Assembly: GCF_900167935.1 (NCBI RefSeq)
Contig: NZ_FUYL01000006.1
Span: 186,001-250,000, forward strand
Length of the DNA: 64,000 nucleotides
Origin: Maribacter arcticus
Lineage (GTDB): Bacteria > Bacteroidota > Bacteroidia > Flavobacteriales > Flavobacteriaceae
Direction of reading: 5' to 3'
Shown here: positions 1 to 8,921 of the stretch, piece by piece
Numbering within the stretch: the first letter of the stretch is position 1
Layout of the letters: every line of letters starts with the position of its first letter
The notes under the pieces: model-generated
What the model was told of the DNA's origin: nothing
The model's input: the letters and a program-made list of their open reading frames with translations, nothing else
Databases searched by the model: none
Translations under genes and position numbers: made by a program

Positions 1-130
1 TGTTATTTCCTTTTATAATCTACCTGAAAATAAAAAACAGAAACAAAAATGGTATATATATGATTACCAAAATTTACCATTAAAGAATATTGCGATTGAG
101 AAATAGCCGAGATTCCCCCGATTTATTTTT

Positions 131-166
131 AAAAACTGCTAATCATTTGATTAGCAGTTTTTTTTG
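131..166 (+). terminator. hairpin terminator of an upstream gene
   Basis: Fifteen-base complementary arms (131-145 AAAAACTGCTAATCA and 148-162) enclose a two-base loop and run into a T tract on the + strand. It probably ends a + strand gene left of the window. I see no gene in the rest of 1-365, which is AT-rich and full of stops. Confidence 0.75.
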
Positions 167-365
167 ATATTAAAACAACTTGTTTTTAGATTAAAATCAT
201 TTACACAAGAAACAAATCTTTGAACTAAGTGCTCAATAAATAACTTCTGAAATTATTATATCTTTTCGGTATTGACACCTAAAAAATAATGGAATCTAGT
301 GAAGTACTGAATCCAGCCATTAAGAAGAGAAATAATTCATAATTTTCTTTTATTACAATTCGGTA

Positions 366-665
366 TCAATGATTTTCAAATTTCTCTTTTCTTTTTCTTA
401 GCTGTCTCTCTAAATCATTTATAGTTTCTGCCGCAGACTTTTCAAAATTGTCAGTATTAGATTTAGCAAATATTCTTGGGCCTGGGGCACTTAGTTCTAT
501 TTCACAGATTTTATCGTTACCGTCGTGGGCGTTTCCTAATTTAATAGAGACATCACCCCTAATTATAAATGGGTATTTGTTTGCTAATTTCTTAAGGTTT
601 TGAGTTATTATTTCACTCAACCATTCACTCGTTTGCATATGTAGATATTGAATATGTACAGTCAT
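366..665 (-). CDS. short HPF/RaiA-type ribosome hibernation factor
   Basis: This 99-residue protein has the size and layout of short hibernation promoting factors. An amphipathic N-terminal helix (SEWLSEIITQNLKKLANKYP) is followed by strands, and the conserved helix NFEKSAAETINDLERQLRKRKE lies near the end. Members of the family bind the 30S decoding region and idle ribosomes in starvation or low energy. It is the last gene of a minus-strand run PfkB-DUF302-HPF with gaps of 18 and 38 bases, so it is probably co-transcribed from the promoter near 2.1 kb. The pairing with a PfkB kinase suggests an energy-limitation role rather than housekeeping. Whether the genome holds a second, long HPF cannot be seen here. 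Confidence 0.82.
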   Translation of the reverse strand: MTVHIQYLHMQTSEWLSEIITQNLKKLANKYPFIIRGDVSIKLGNAHDGNDKICEIELSAPGPRIFAKSNTDNFEKSAAETINDLERQLRKRKEKFENH

Positions 666-703
666 AGTTTCTTAAGTTTTAATTAATGTTCAATGCTATT
701 ACC

Positions 704-1105
704 TTAATCATTGTCTTGTATTTTTTGAATTACTTTTTTTAATTTTTCACTAACTGTGTAGGCTACGGAAATCAGTTTTTCATTGTCAACAGCTTGCATA
801 GAAGCAGCAGGGTCTACTGCCGTAACTTCTATAATACCTTTTTCTTTTTCTTGAACAATTACATTACAAGGTAGCATTGTACCAATTTTATCCTCCTCTT
901 GTAAAGCATTATAGGCTAATGAAGGATTACAAGCGCCTAAGATTTTGTAGTTATAAAAGTCAACATTAAGCTTATTTTTAAGTGTCGCTTTCATATCAAT
1001 ATCGGTCAGAACTCCAAACCCTTCAGATTTTAAAGCCTCTGTGGTTCTTACTATCGCATCTTTAAAAGTTAGATTCTTAAGTTTCGTTGAAAAATAGTAA
1101 GCCAT
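704..1105 (-). CDS. DUF302 family protein
   Basis: The 133-residue protein matches the DUF302 layout. It contains LKSEGFGVLTDIDMKATL, then YKILGACNPSLAYNAL, then LPCNVIVQEKEKGIIEVTAVDP. No signal peptide or membrane segment is visible, so it is probably cytoplasmic. The biochemical function of DUF302 proteins is not established; they often occur in stress or redox gene groups. It sits 18 bases downstream of the PfkB gene and upstream of the HPF gene on the same strand, which argues for one operon. Two conserved-looking cysteines (in GACNP and LPCNV) could be functional, which is inference. Confidence 0.85.
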   Translation of the reverse strand: MAYYFSTKLKNLTFKDAIVRTTEALKSEGFGVLTDIDMKATLKNKLNVDFYNYKILGACNPSLAYNALQEEDKIGTMLPCNVIVQEKEKGIIEVTAVDPAASMQAVDNEKLISVAYTVSEKLKKVIQKIQDND

Positions 1106-1123
1106 AATATGTCCTATTTAAGA

Positions 1124-2092
1124 TTAATATTTGTTTATCTTGAATTTCCTTGATGTTTCAGAGTTTTCTATGATCCATTTATTCAATTTGTCTACATCTT
1201 TCTTTTTACATAATTGTGTACCTTCTGTCATAGTTGCTGCTGTACCACAAGCAACGCCATATGAAGCCATATCACTTATAGATTTTTCTTGTGCTAGAGC
1301 TAGAACCATACCAGCCACCATACTATCGCCTGCACCGATAGTGCTTTTTTGAAATACAATAGGTGCCTTTATATAATTAACTTCATTATTTGAAACAATC
1401 ATTGCGCCTTGTGGGCCCATCGAAATTACCAGTATCTCACAGGGGTTATTCTTTAGAAAATTTTTGGCGACAGATTCAAGTTCAACATATGATATTTCAT
1501 TAATTCCGCAGAGTGTAGCTAACTCACCTAGATTAGGTTTTAATAAGTAGACTCCTTCATTAGCTCCCTTTATCAAGGCTTCACCTGAGGTATCCAAAAT
1601 ATATTTTGCTTTGTTTTTTTTAGCAATTTTAGAGACTTTCGCAAAAAAATCGACAGGCATTCCTGGGCATAGGCTTCCACTAACCACTAAGAAATCATTT
1701 TCAGATAGAACAGTATCCAATTGCATTAAAGCACTTTTCCATTCACTTTCCTCAACTATAGGCCCTGGCATTCCAAAACGATATTGCTCGTTGTTTTTAG
1801 TATCGGTTACCGCAAGATTCTCACGTACCCACCCTGAAATAGGGATGACCTGTTGCACAATATTTAATGCTGTTAATTGGTTTTGAAGATGAGTTCCTGT
1901 CGGCCCTCCCGCCATATACATACAAAGAGAAGTGCCGCCTAATTCTTGAATTACCCGCGAAACATTAATTCCGCCACCACCAGGTTCATATACTGGTATA
2001 TTACACCTTAATTTACTGTTTGGTCGTATACCATCAACCGAGGTGCTTTTATCAATAGCTGGGTTTACAGTAAGTGTTATAATTTTGTTCAT
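1124..2092 (-). CDS. PfkB-family 1-phosphofructokinase-like hexose kinase
   Basis: This is a ribokinase-fold sugar phosphate kinase of 322 residues. It shows the N-terminal LTVNPAIDKS motif, the glycine run EPGGGGINVSRV that shapes the substrate pocket, and the catalytic GAGDSMVAGM motif with its general-base Asp near the C-terminus. Family members phosphorylate fructose-6-P, fructose-1-P or tagatose-6-P at the expense of ATP in the cytoplasm; the exact substrate is not clear from sequence. I chose the ATG at 2092 over the ATG at 2107 because family proteins begin directly before the first beta strand (MNKIITLTVNPAID). It heads the operon with DUF302 and HPF and faces the M50 protease gene across a short shared promoter region holding a palindrome at 2147. 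Confidence 0.85.
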   Translation of the reverse strand: MNKIITLTVNPAIDKSTSVDGIRPNSKLRCNIPVYEPGGGGINVSRVIQELGGTSLCMYMAGGPTGTHLQNQLTALNIVQQVIPISGWVRENLAVTDTKNNEQYRFGMPGPIVEESEWKSALMQLDTVLSENDFLVVSGSLCPGMPVDFFAKVSKIAKKNKAKYILDTSGEALIKGANEGVYLLKPNLGELATLCGINEISYVELESVAKNFLKNNPCEILVISMGPQGAMIVSNNEVNYIKAPIVFQKSTIGAGDSMVAGMVLALAQEKSISDMASYGVACGTAATMTEGTQLCKKKDVDKLNKWIIENSETSRKFKINKY

Positions 2093-2146
2093 GGTGTTAT
2101 AATTCATGATTTATATCAAATATAATTTGATGAATTAATAGTTGCT

Positions 2147-2160
2147 ATGACCAATGTCAT
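2147..2160. promoter_or_regulatory. perfect TGAC-N4-GTCA palindrome, candidate CRP/FNR-type operator
   Basis: ATGACcaatGTCAT is a perfect palindrome with four-base spacer, placed between the divergent PfkB operon (start 2092) and M50 protease gene (start 2207). Similar sites occur upstream of other stress genes at 5316, 56142, 58208 and 62280. An open reading frame start at 2147 would lie inside the palindrome, which supports 2207 as the real protease start. Operator function is inferred. Confidence 0.55.
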
Positions 2161-2206
2161 TGGTGTTAATCATGTTCTCAAATACCTTAGTTTAAAATTA
2201 ATCTAT

Positions 2207-3292
2207 ATGAAAGGTGTATTGAAAATAGGAAGGGTTTCAGGGATAAAAATTGAAGTTCACTGGACATTTACATTACTACTCATTTGGGTTGCCTTTTTAG
2301 AAATACAGAAGGGTAGTGACCTTAATCGAATTCTTCTTAATGAAGCGCTTATTTTAGTCTTGTTCGTTTGTGTAATTCTTCATGAATTAGGGCATGCCCT
2401 GACTGCTAAAAAGTTTGGTGTAAAGACGAAGAATATTTTGTTATTACCGATTGGGGGAGTAGCGACTTTAGAAAAAATGCCAGAAAAACCGGCACAAGAA
2501 TTATGGATAGCATTAGCAGGTCCGGCAGTGAATGTAGTTATAGCCATTCTACTTCTTTTGGTTGTGCCTGTACGAAGTTATTTTAATTTCGATTCCATAG
2601 TCTTAGAGGAAATGCTTTATGAGCCAACACTTCAAAACTTTTTGTTTTATCTTTTTATTGCAAATGTGATGTTAGTGGTTTTCAATTTAATACCCGCTTT
2701 TCCAATGGATGGAGGCCGCGTACTTCGTGCGCTTTTGTCTTTTAAACTTGGTCGTGTTTCTGCTACTAATATTGCAGCAAGTATTGGTCAAGGCTTAGCC
2801 ATTATATTTTTTGTTCTCGGACTATTTTTTAATCCTTTTTTAATTTTAATTGCTCTTTTTATATTTCTTGGAGCCTATGGTGAGAATCAAATGGTGAAGC
2901 AAGGAGATTTACTAGAAGGTCATGTAGTGAAAGAGGCTACACTTACCAATATTACCAGATTGCGACCTAGCAATAACCTACAGGAGGTTATAGATATTCT
3001 GCTAGCAGGAACTGAGAAAGATTTTGTTGTTATCGAAAACGAGAAAATTTTAGGTATTCTAACGCAAAAAGATATTATAAAACATGCAAAGACGCCTTCT
3101 GTATTGGTTGGTGATATTATGCAGAGAAAATTTAAGACCGTTGATGTGACGACGGAAATCATGAAAGTATTACAGAGTATAAGAAAAGAAGAGAGTGATT
3201 TTTATCCAGTTGTTGAAAACGGACAGCTTGTGGGTGCTATTGATACAACAAATATCAGCGAATTTATTCTTTTAAAAACTGCTAGTAAATAA
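2207..3292 (+). CDS. site-2-protease-type M50 metalloprotease with two CBS domains
   Basis: A 361-residue membrane protein. After a short N-terminus it has a hydrophobic segment, then the zinc motif HELGH at residues 59-63, and the third-ligand region NLIPAFPMDGGRVLRALL near residues 165-182. Several transmembrane helices follow to about residue 225. Residues about 245-361 form a CBS pair (ILGILTQKDIIKHA and VVENGQLVGAIDTTNI), which in other proteins binds adenine nucleotides. Family members cleave substrates inside the membrane. The CBS pair suggests control by energy charge; this is inference. The ATG at 2207 was chosen because MKGVLKIGRVSGI is the usual family start and the upstream ATG lies in a palindrome. 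Substrate unknown. Confidence 0.88.
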   Translation: MKGVLKIGRVSGIKIEVHWTFTLLLIWVAFLEIQKGSDLNRILLNEALILVLFVCVILHELGHALTAKKFGVKTKNILLLPIGGVATLEKMPEKPAQELWIALAGPAVNVVIAILLLLVVPVRSYFNFDSIVLEEMLYEPTLQNFLFYLFIANVMLVVFNLIPAFPMDGGRVLRALLSFKLGRVSATNIAASIGQGLAIIFFVLGLFFNPFLILIALFIFLGAYGENQMVKQGDLLEGHVVKEATLTNITRLRPSNNLQEVIDILLAGTEKDFVVIENEKILGILTQKDIIKHAKTPSVLVGDIMQRKFKTVDVTTEIMKVLQSIRKEESDFYPVVENGQLVGAIDTTNISEFILLKTASK

Positions 3293-3364
3293 TATGTCAA
3301 ACGTTGTGTAATCAGAATCTTAGTTTAAAAAAGGAACTTGATGAATTGGAAGTGGATTTATATC

Positions 3365-4183
3365 TTAACTGTAATCTACTGAAAAACCGTTCATCAGCTC
3401 AAATTCTGCAGGAGACATAGATTTTTTTAAGGAATGGTTGGTTTCCAATGCCTCAATTGTAGATTCATAGCCTAATTGAAATATTGCATCTATGTTTTTC
3501 ACTGAAAACAAACCAAAATTCTCTAATCCTTTAGGGCTTATGAGCAGATTACAATCCATAAATTTGGATAGCGATTCATTAGCAATTTTAATATGATAAG
3601 CTCGCTCTAGAATAGTATATGCATGTTTAAGGTCCTCTATTTTAACTTTCTCGAAAGGGTTTACATAAACGCCAACAATTTGGTCGCAATACATTTTAAT
3701 TAAGTCTACGGGGAAAGTGTTTAATGTGCCACCATCTATATAATAACCATCTTTTATTTGAACAGGCGCAAAAAATCCAGGAACTGCTGCAGAAGCCAGC
3801 ACTGGTTTAATCAGTTGTCCTTCATAAAATATTTTTAGGGTACCATCTAGTAGGTTGGTAGCTGTTATATAAAGTGGTGTCTTAAGCGCCGCAAAATTAT
3901 CTTCTGGCAAGTACTCTTTCAGAAGGTCATAAAACTTAGAGGTATCTATAATGCCTGGTTTATTTCTAGCGTATTTATTTACAGAAAACAAGTCTACCGT
4001 TTTGAAGAAGTCTAGCATCTTTTCACACGTGCATCCTCCGGCATATAATGCACCCACAACAGCACCCGCGCTAGTTCCTGCTATATACGATGGGTAAATC
4101 TGATATTCTTCAAGGGCCTTGATAGCACCTATATGGGCCACACCACGCATTCCGCCACCAGAAAGAACTAATCCTGTTTTCAT
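3365..4183 (-). CDS. patatin-like phospholipase (RssA/YchK type)
   Basis: The 272-residue protein starts directly with the oxyanion-hole motif LSGGGMRG (residues 7-14). The nucleophile elbow GTSAG has Ser38, and the partner Asp is in YIDGGT (Asp150). This is the complete Ser-Asp dyad of bacterial patatins, which hydrolyse lipid acyl esters. No signal peptide is present, so it should act in the cytoplasm or at the inner membrane face. It follows YtxH, holin-like and 85-residue genes on the same strand, though a gap of about 120 bases precedes it. The physiological substrate cannot be predicted. Confidence 0.85.
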   Translation of the reverse strand: MKTGLVLSGGGMRGVAHIGAIKALEEYQIYPSYIAGTSAGAVVGALYAGGCTCEKMLDFFKTVDLFSVNKYARNKPGIIDTSKFYDLLKEYLPEDNFAALKTPLYITATNLLDGTLKIFYEGQLIKPVLASAAVPGFFAPVQIKDGYYIDGGTLNTFPVDLIKMYCDQIVGVYVNPFEKVKIEDLKHAYTILERAYHIKIANESLSKFMDCNLLISPKGLENFGLFSVKNIDAIFQLGYESTIEALETNHSLKKSMSPAEFELMNGFSVDYS

Positions 4184-4304
4184 TTAAATCGCTTTTCTGC
4201 CTTAATTTGAAAGTGGTTAAAATCGTTTATTTCAAAATTTATTAGAGTAATTCTAATGTATAATTACACTCTTATATTAGAGGAAATTAAAGATTAAATT
4301 GCTG

Positions 4305-4562
4305 CTAATCTCGATTTCTCGACCTACGTTTACTGCGAATAAAATTTAATATTTTGGTTGAAATGAAAGTAATGAACAAGCTTTTTAAGGTATCGTTTTG
4401 AGTGAAATTTGTTCCTATGCTATTACGAAATAACCGGGGAACCAAATCTACCCTTGCGTTTTGAATATTAAGCTTTAGACTTTCTTGATTAATCTCACGT
4501 TGAAGCTCTAATATTTTCAAGCGTTTATCTATTTCTTCAAAAGATGTGTAACTTTTTACCAT
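4305..4562 (-). CDS. small hypothetical membrane-associated protein
   Basis: An 85-residue protein I do not recognise. The first half is a charged heptad-like helix (EEIDKRLKILELQREINQESLKLNIQ). A short hydrophobic stretch (LKSLFITFISTKILNFI) follows, and a strongly basic tail (RSKRRSRNRD) suggests anchoring at the cytoplasmic membrane face. It lies two bases after the holin-like gene and shares its strand, so the two are almost certainly co-expressed with the YtxH gene. Flavobacterial genomes often keep a small gene in this position of YtxH/holin-like groups, from general recollection. Confidence 0.6.
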   Translation of the reverse strand: MVKSYTSFEEIDKRLKILELQREINQESLKLNIQNARVDLVPRLFRNSIGTNFTQNDTLKSLFITFISTKILNFIRSKRRSRNRD

Positions 4563-4564
4563 AA

Positions 4565-4909
4565 TCAGACGAAATAATATTTAGATAATTTTTTAAGTAC
4601 TGGTACGTTCAATTTTTCTCTAAAAAGATAGAGTAGTATTGTAACCAATAAATAAAAGCTAGCAACAACTATAAAACCGATAAAATAGCTGTTGAATACG
4701 TCAGATATGCCTAGGCAGGCTGCAAATGATAAGAATAGTAAAGCGAAAATTGAGCTTGTGCCTATCACTATAAACTTTAAAATGCCTGTAGCATGTTTCG
4801 ATAAAATCTTAAAGATTTTAAGCCTATAGTATTCGTCGCTATGTTCTATATATGACCTCATTTCGGTTTTCAGCCCTATGAGGTCATTTTTTAATTCTTC
4901 AAAAGCCAT
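4565..4909 (-). CDS. phage holin superfamily-like two-helix membrane protein
   Basis: A 114-residue protein with a charged N-terminal helix (FEELKNDLIGLKTEMRSYIEHS). Two transmembrane hairpin helices follow at about residues 44-66 and 71-93, then a basic tail. This layout matches the Holin-X/phage-holin-III-like superfamily found next to YtxH genes in Bacteroidota, often loosely annotated as competence protein. There is no sign that it belongs to a prophage. Its role is probably envelope stress related, which is inference from the YtxH neighbour. It begins five bases after the YtxH stop. Confidence 0.65.
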   Translation of the reverse strand: MAFEELKNDLIGLKTEMRSYIEHSDEYYRLKIFKILSKHATGILKFIVIGTSSIFALLFLSFAACLGISDVFNSYFIGFIVVASFYLLVTILLYLFREKLNVPVLKKLSKYYFV

Positions 4910-4914
4910 ACTGA

Positions 4915-5244
4915 CTATTTTTGTAGTTGTGCGTTTTTCGCTTTAAGGTCTTCTAATTTTCGCTCTAATTTATCAATGATATCATCTGCCTTGTAGCTCA
5001 TAGTAGAAATTGCCTCATCTAATTTTCTGTCAAATGCATCTTTCTTTTCGTTTGCTGTTTTGGTAAGCTCATCTTTTGCATGTGATACACGTTCCGCTAA
5101 ATCGTGACTAGTATCTTCTACTTTTCTTTTGATTTTATGACGGGTTTCAATCCCTTTGTCCGGCGCATAGAGTATTCCTATTCCAGCTCCTATTGCAGCC
5201 CCTGTTAAAAGCGCTAATAATACATTTCCGCTATCGTTTTGCAT
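4915..5244 (-). CDS. YtxH domain protein
   Basis: The 109-residue protein has the typical YtxH N-terminus. A glycine-rich transmembrane segment (LLALLTGAAIGAGIGILYAP, residues 9-28) is followed by a long charged, coiled-coil-like alpha helix with regularly spaced Lys and Glu. YtxH proteins are widespread general-stress membrane proteins of unknown mechanism. It is first in a four-gene minus-strand group with holin-like, 85-residue and patatin genes. A palindrome at 5316-5329 lies about 72 bases upstream of its start and is a candidate control site. Confidence 0.85.
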   Translation of the reverse strand: MQNDSGNVLLALLTGAAIGAGIGILYAPDKGIETRHKIKRKVEDTSHDLAERVSHAKDELTKTANEKKDAFDRKLDEAISTMSYKADDIIDKLERKLEDLKAKNAQLQK

Positions 5245-5315
5245 AATATTGATTTTTAAGTTATTATGAAATTTATATTTGAACCTAAATTTAAATGCTT
5301 TTAAAGGTTTTGGAA

Positions 5316-5329
5316 ATGACTTTCATCAT
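5316..5329. promoter_or_regulatory. TGAC-N4-ATCA site upstream of the YtxH operon
   Basis: ATGACtttcATCAT matches the TGAY-N4-RTCA pattern of the other candidate CRP/FNR-type sites, with one imperfect position. It lies about 72 bases before the YtxH start on the minus strand, a spacing compatible with activation. Function is inferred from recurrence and position. Confidence 0.45.
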
Positions 5330-5417
5330 ACACTATAACTTATATTATTTGTAATTTTTTATATTAATAGGAAATTATGTGAAAAAGTTAGGGGAAATAA
5401 GACTTATGAAGGTGCAT

Positions 5418-6599
5418 TTAAGATAGTAAGTCGAACACTTGTTTCGCAATCTCCAATTCCTCATTAGTTGGAATCACCAAAATTTTAATCTTAGAATCTA
5501 TAGAGTTCACTTCTCGAAAAGTCGATGATCTTAAATCATTTTTAGCATCATCTAAATGAATATTAAAATAGTCCATATCCTTGCAAACTAGTTGGCGCAT
5601 AAGACTTGAGTTTTCACCGATACCCGCTGTGAAAATGATTGCATCTACTCCGTTCATAGCTGCGATATACGCACCAATATATTTTTTAATACGGTAAGCG
5701 TTCATTTCCAAAGCTAAAATACAGCTGGCATTCCCTTTACTAGCTTCGCTTTCAATATCACGTAAATCATTAAAACCGGTAAGAGCAAGCATGCCACTCT
5801 CTTTGTTCAAGAGTTCATTTACTTCGCCTAAACTATAGCCTAACGTATTCACCATATAAAAAATAATAGCGTGGTCAATATCACCACTTCGTGTACCCAT
5901 TACAAGTCCGTTTGATGGAGCAAAACCCATGCTGTGGTCTATGCTTTTTCCATCTTTAATTGCAGTTATGCTGCATCCATTTCCTAAATGAATAGAGATG
6001 AGCTTGGTGTTTTTTTTGTCTAAAAACGCATTAGCTTTTTCAGATACATATTTGTGACTGGTACCATGAAATCCATACGCCTGAATTCCCTTATTATATA
6101 ATTCATTAGGTATGGCATATTTTTTAGCTTTAACAGGTATCGTGCCATGAAAGGCGGTGTCAAAAACAACAAATTGCTTTGCCGTATCAAAGATTTCTTC
6201 GGCCATAAGTATTCCTTCCAAATTGGCAGGGTTATGCAACGGTGCTAGAGGTGAAAGCGTTTTAATTTTGTTTTTAACCTCTTCATTTATTAAAGTGGTC
6301 TTTGTATAAGTACTACCACCATGTACCACTCGATGCCCAATAGCCTCAATATCATCTGTACTTTTAAGAACTCCCTTTTCATTATCGAGTAAAAGATCTG
6401 TAATTCTTTCTAGACCAGTTTTGTGATTATGGATTTCGCAGATTCTTTCAATTTTGTAGTCTTGAGATTTAAATGTTAAAATAGCCTCTTTACTACCAAT
6501 ACGTTCTATCATGCCAAGACAAATAACTTGAGTCGAAGGCATTTCTAAAAGTTGATATTTTATGGAAGAACTACCAGAATTGATAATTAATATATTCAT
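5418..6599 (-). CDS. ackA: acetate kinase
   Basis: The 393-residue protein has full family length and begins MNILIINSGSSSIKYQ, the ATP-site signature of acetokinases. The second signature GFHGTSHKYVSE and the adenosine region FTAGIGENS are also present. It interconverts acetyl phosphate plus ADP with acetate plus ATP. It lies 12 bases downstream of the phosphotransacetylase gene on the same strand, so the two form the standard Pta-AckA pathway for substrate-level ATP formation from acetyl-CoA. Its place between stress-type genes suggests importance when respiration is limited; this is inference. Confidence 0.96.
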   Translation of the reverse strand: MNILIINSGSSSIKYQLLEMPSTQVICLGMIERIGSKEAILTFKSQDYKIERICEIHNHKTGLERITDLLLDNEKGVLKSTDDIEAIGHRVVHGGSTYTKTTLINEEVKNKIKTLSPLAPLHNPANLEGILMAEEIFDTAKQFVVFDTAFHGTIPVKAKKYAIPNELYNKGIQAYGFHGTSHKYVSEKANAFLDKKNTKLISIHLGNGCSITAIKDGKSIDHSMGFAPSNGLVMGTRSGDIDHAIIFYMVNTLGYSLGEVNELLNKESGMLALTGFNDLRDIESEASKGNASCILALEMNAYRIKKYIGAYIAAMNGVDAIIFTAGIGENSSLMRQLVCKDMDYFNIHLDDAKNDLRSSTFREVNSIDSKIKILVIPTNEELEIAKQVFDLLS

Positions 6600-6611
6600 G
6601 AAAGAGTAATT

Positions 6612-8705
6612 TTAAAAACCTTGTGCTTGAATTGCGGTTATAATTACGGTGTTGAAAATATCATCAACGGTACAGCCACGACTTAAGTCATTTACTGGTT
6701 TGTTAAGGCCTTGTAACATTGGTCCGATTGCCAAAGCTCCTGTTTCTCTTTGAACAGCTTTATAGGTATTATTTCCTGTATTTAAATCTGGAAATATAAA
6801 AACACTTGCTTGCCCTGCTACTTCAGAATCGGGCAATTTACTTAGCCCCACTTTAGCATCAACCGCAGCATCGTATTGAATAGGCCCTTCAACTTTAAGG
6901 TCAGGTCTTTTCTCCTTTATGATTTCGGTAGCCTTTCGTACTCTGTCTACATCTTCACCCACACCAGAGGCACCAGAGGAATAAGAAAGCATGGCTATTT
7001 TTGGTTCAATGCCAAAAGCAGCACTTGTAGCAGCCGAAGAAATAGCTATTTCAGATAATTGTTCTGCTGTTGGGTTAGGATTGATTGCACAATCTCCAAA
7101 AACGGTAACCCTGTTTGGTAAACACATAAAGAAAATAGAAGAAACAATAGAAACATCTGGCCTAGTTTTTATGAATTGTAACGCAGGACGAATAGTATGT
7201 TGTGTAGTATGTACGGCTCCTGAAACCATTCCATCGGCATGGCCTTTATACACCATCATAGTGCCATAATAAGATACATCTTCCATTAAATCTTTGGCCA
7301 TAGCCAAATTCACATTCTTATGCTTTCGTAATTCATACAACGTAGTAGCATATTCAACAAAATGGGCGGATGTTGTAGGGTCAATGATATTGATTCTATT
7401 GAGGTCTAAATCGATATCTAATTCTGCGATTTTAGCTTTAATCTGTTCTCTATTTCCTAGTAGGGTTATGGATACAGCATCAGCATCGATAAGCTTTTTA
7501 GTGGCTAAAAGAATTCGCTCATCCAACCCTTCAGGTAATACAATATGTTTCTTAGTAGATTTAGCTTTTTGAAGTAAATTATATTGAAACATTCTTGGGG
7601 TAATTCCTTTTGCTTTAAATGTGATTAACCGTTCAGCCAATTCTTTTGTTGGAATATATTTTTCAAATTCCTGAATTGAGATAATTATTTTCTCAGTGTT
7701 ATCTGCATAAATACGTGGTCTAATCGTACCAATTTTATTGGTCACCGAATAAGTTCCTCCAACTACCGTAAGAATTGGAATAATATCTGAAAGACCTTCT
7801 ATTAATTTAATAATAGACTCTTCTGGAATAAGACCACCAGTTAGAACAATACCAGAAAGACTGGGGTAATTGGTAGAAATGTTGGCTTGTAAGGCGCCTA
7901 AAATTATATCTGCCCGATCACCTGGTGTAATCACTAAACTATCTTTTTTTAAGTGGGTTAGGTAATTACGTAACTGCATAGCACCGACACTAAAGCCCCC
8001 CACTTGATTATTTATATAGTTTTCACCAAACAGAATTTTAGCATCTAACTCTTGGGCAATTTCCTTTACTGTTGGGCTACCTAATATGTTGTTGATAGGA
8101 ATGGTGCCGACCAACACATTGTTAGGTAGTTTTTCCTTGAGTCCATTTGTTACAACGTCTAAATTTTCTGGCTGTACCTTATTTGCTATAATTAGTAAAA
8201 CTTCAACGCCCTTCTCCATAAATGAATCATAGGCCATGTAAAGGTTGCCTAAAAGTTCTTCTAAGGTCTTGTTTTTTCCGCTTGCCAGAATAATTGCAGG
8301 TATACCTAAATTTTTAGCTATAAGTACGTTAATGTCCCACTCTATGATTGCACCTTCTCCAGAGAAATCTGTGCCTTCTACTAGTACAAAATCGAAACGA
8401 TTTTCAATGGTTTTATATTTATGAATGATATGGCCAACGATTTCATCGTCTTTGTCCTTGTTTTTCAATTGTACCACTTGACTACGCGTATAAGCATAGG
8501 CTTCATCAGGTTTCATGTCTACATTGAAGTAGCTCAAAATCGTATCAATATGATTATCTGTTTTCCCGTTAGAAACGTCATCTATAATAGGTCTAAAATA
8601 ACCTACTTTGGCTGTTTTGCCTAGTAGAAGTTGCATGAGGCCCAAGGAAACAATTGATTTTCCACTATTGGGCTCAGTGGTGACAATATAAATAGCTTTA
8701 CTCAC
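6612..8705 (-). CDS. pta: phosphate acetyltransferase, long form
   Basis: A 697-residue long-form Pta. An N-terminal P-loop-type BioD-like domain (IYIVTTEPNSGKS at residues 5-17) is followed by a DRTGG domain at about 215-320. The catalytic PTA_PTB domain runs from about 375 to the end (HIVLPEGLDERIL, SYSSGASGVGEDVDRVRKA). It converts acetyl-CoA and phosphate to acetyl phosphate. The start codon is GTG at 8705; this start is kept because the N-terminal P-loop strand begins five residues later. It heads the pta-ackA operon. Confidence 0.95.
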   Translation of the reverse strand: MSKAIYIVTTEPNSGKSIVSLGLMQLLLGKTAKVGYFRPIIDDVSNGKTDNHIDTILSYFNVDMKPDEAYAYTRSQVVQLKNKDKDDEIVGHIIHKYKTIENRFDFVLVEGTDFSGEGAIIEWDINVLIAKNLGIPAIILASGKNKTLEELLGNLYMAYDSFMEKGVEVLLIIANKVQPENLDVVTNGLKEKLPNNVLVGTIPINNILGSPTVKEIAQELDAKILFGENYINNQVGGFSVGAMQLRNYLTHLKKDSLVITPGDRADIILGALQANISTNYPSLSGIVLTGGLIPEESIIKLIEGLSDIIPILTVVGGTYSVTNKIGTIRPRIYADNTEKIIISIQEFEKYIPTKELAERLITFKAKGITPRMFQYNLLQKAKSTKKHIVLPEGLDERILLATKKLIDADAVSITLLGNREQIKAKIAELDIDLDLNRINIIDPTTSAHFVEYATTLYELRKHKNVNLAMAKDLMEDVSYYGTMMVYKGHADGMVSGAVHTTQHTIRPALQFIKTRPDVSIVSSIFFMCLPNRVTVFGDCAINPNPTAEQLSEIAISSAATSAAFGIEPKIAMLSYSSGASGVGEDVDRVRKATEIIKEKRPDLKVEGPIQYDAAVDAKVGLSKLPDSEVAGQASVFIFPDLNTGNNTYKAVQRETGALAIGPMLQGLNKPVNDLSRGCTVDDIFNTVIITAIQAQGF

Positions 8706-8753
8706 GTGTTTAAAGTTATTGGTGTTTGATGAATAAATAGGATTTATTAGTGT

Positions 8754-8773
8754 TAAGACTTAATGTAGTCTTA
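8754..8773. promoter_or_regulatory. inverted repeat upstream of pta
   Basis: TAAGACTtaatgtAGTCTTA has perfect seven-base arms around six bases and lies about 50 bases before the pta GTG. It differs from the TGAY-N4-RTCA sites, so it would need a different regulator, or it may be a structural element. Nothing else recognisable lies in 8706-8921. Confidence 0.3.
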
Positions 8774-8921
8774 TTCAATCACGAAGATTTAAAGTTCGCG
8801 AAAATTTGGAAGTAACAGGAATTTAAACATATAATAATAAAAATTGGGGATGTTGTAATGGAGCTTAAGCCATTGTATAATATATAGTTGGTTTATTTAT
8901 TTGGGTCAATTTGTATTTAAT

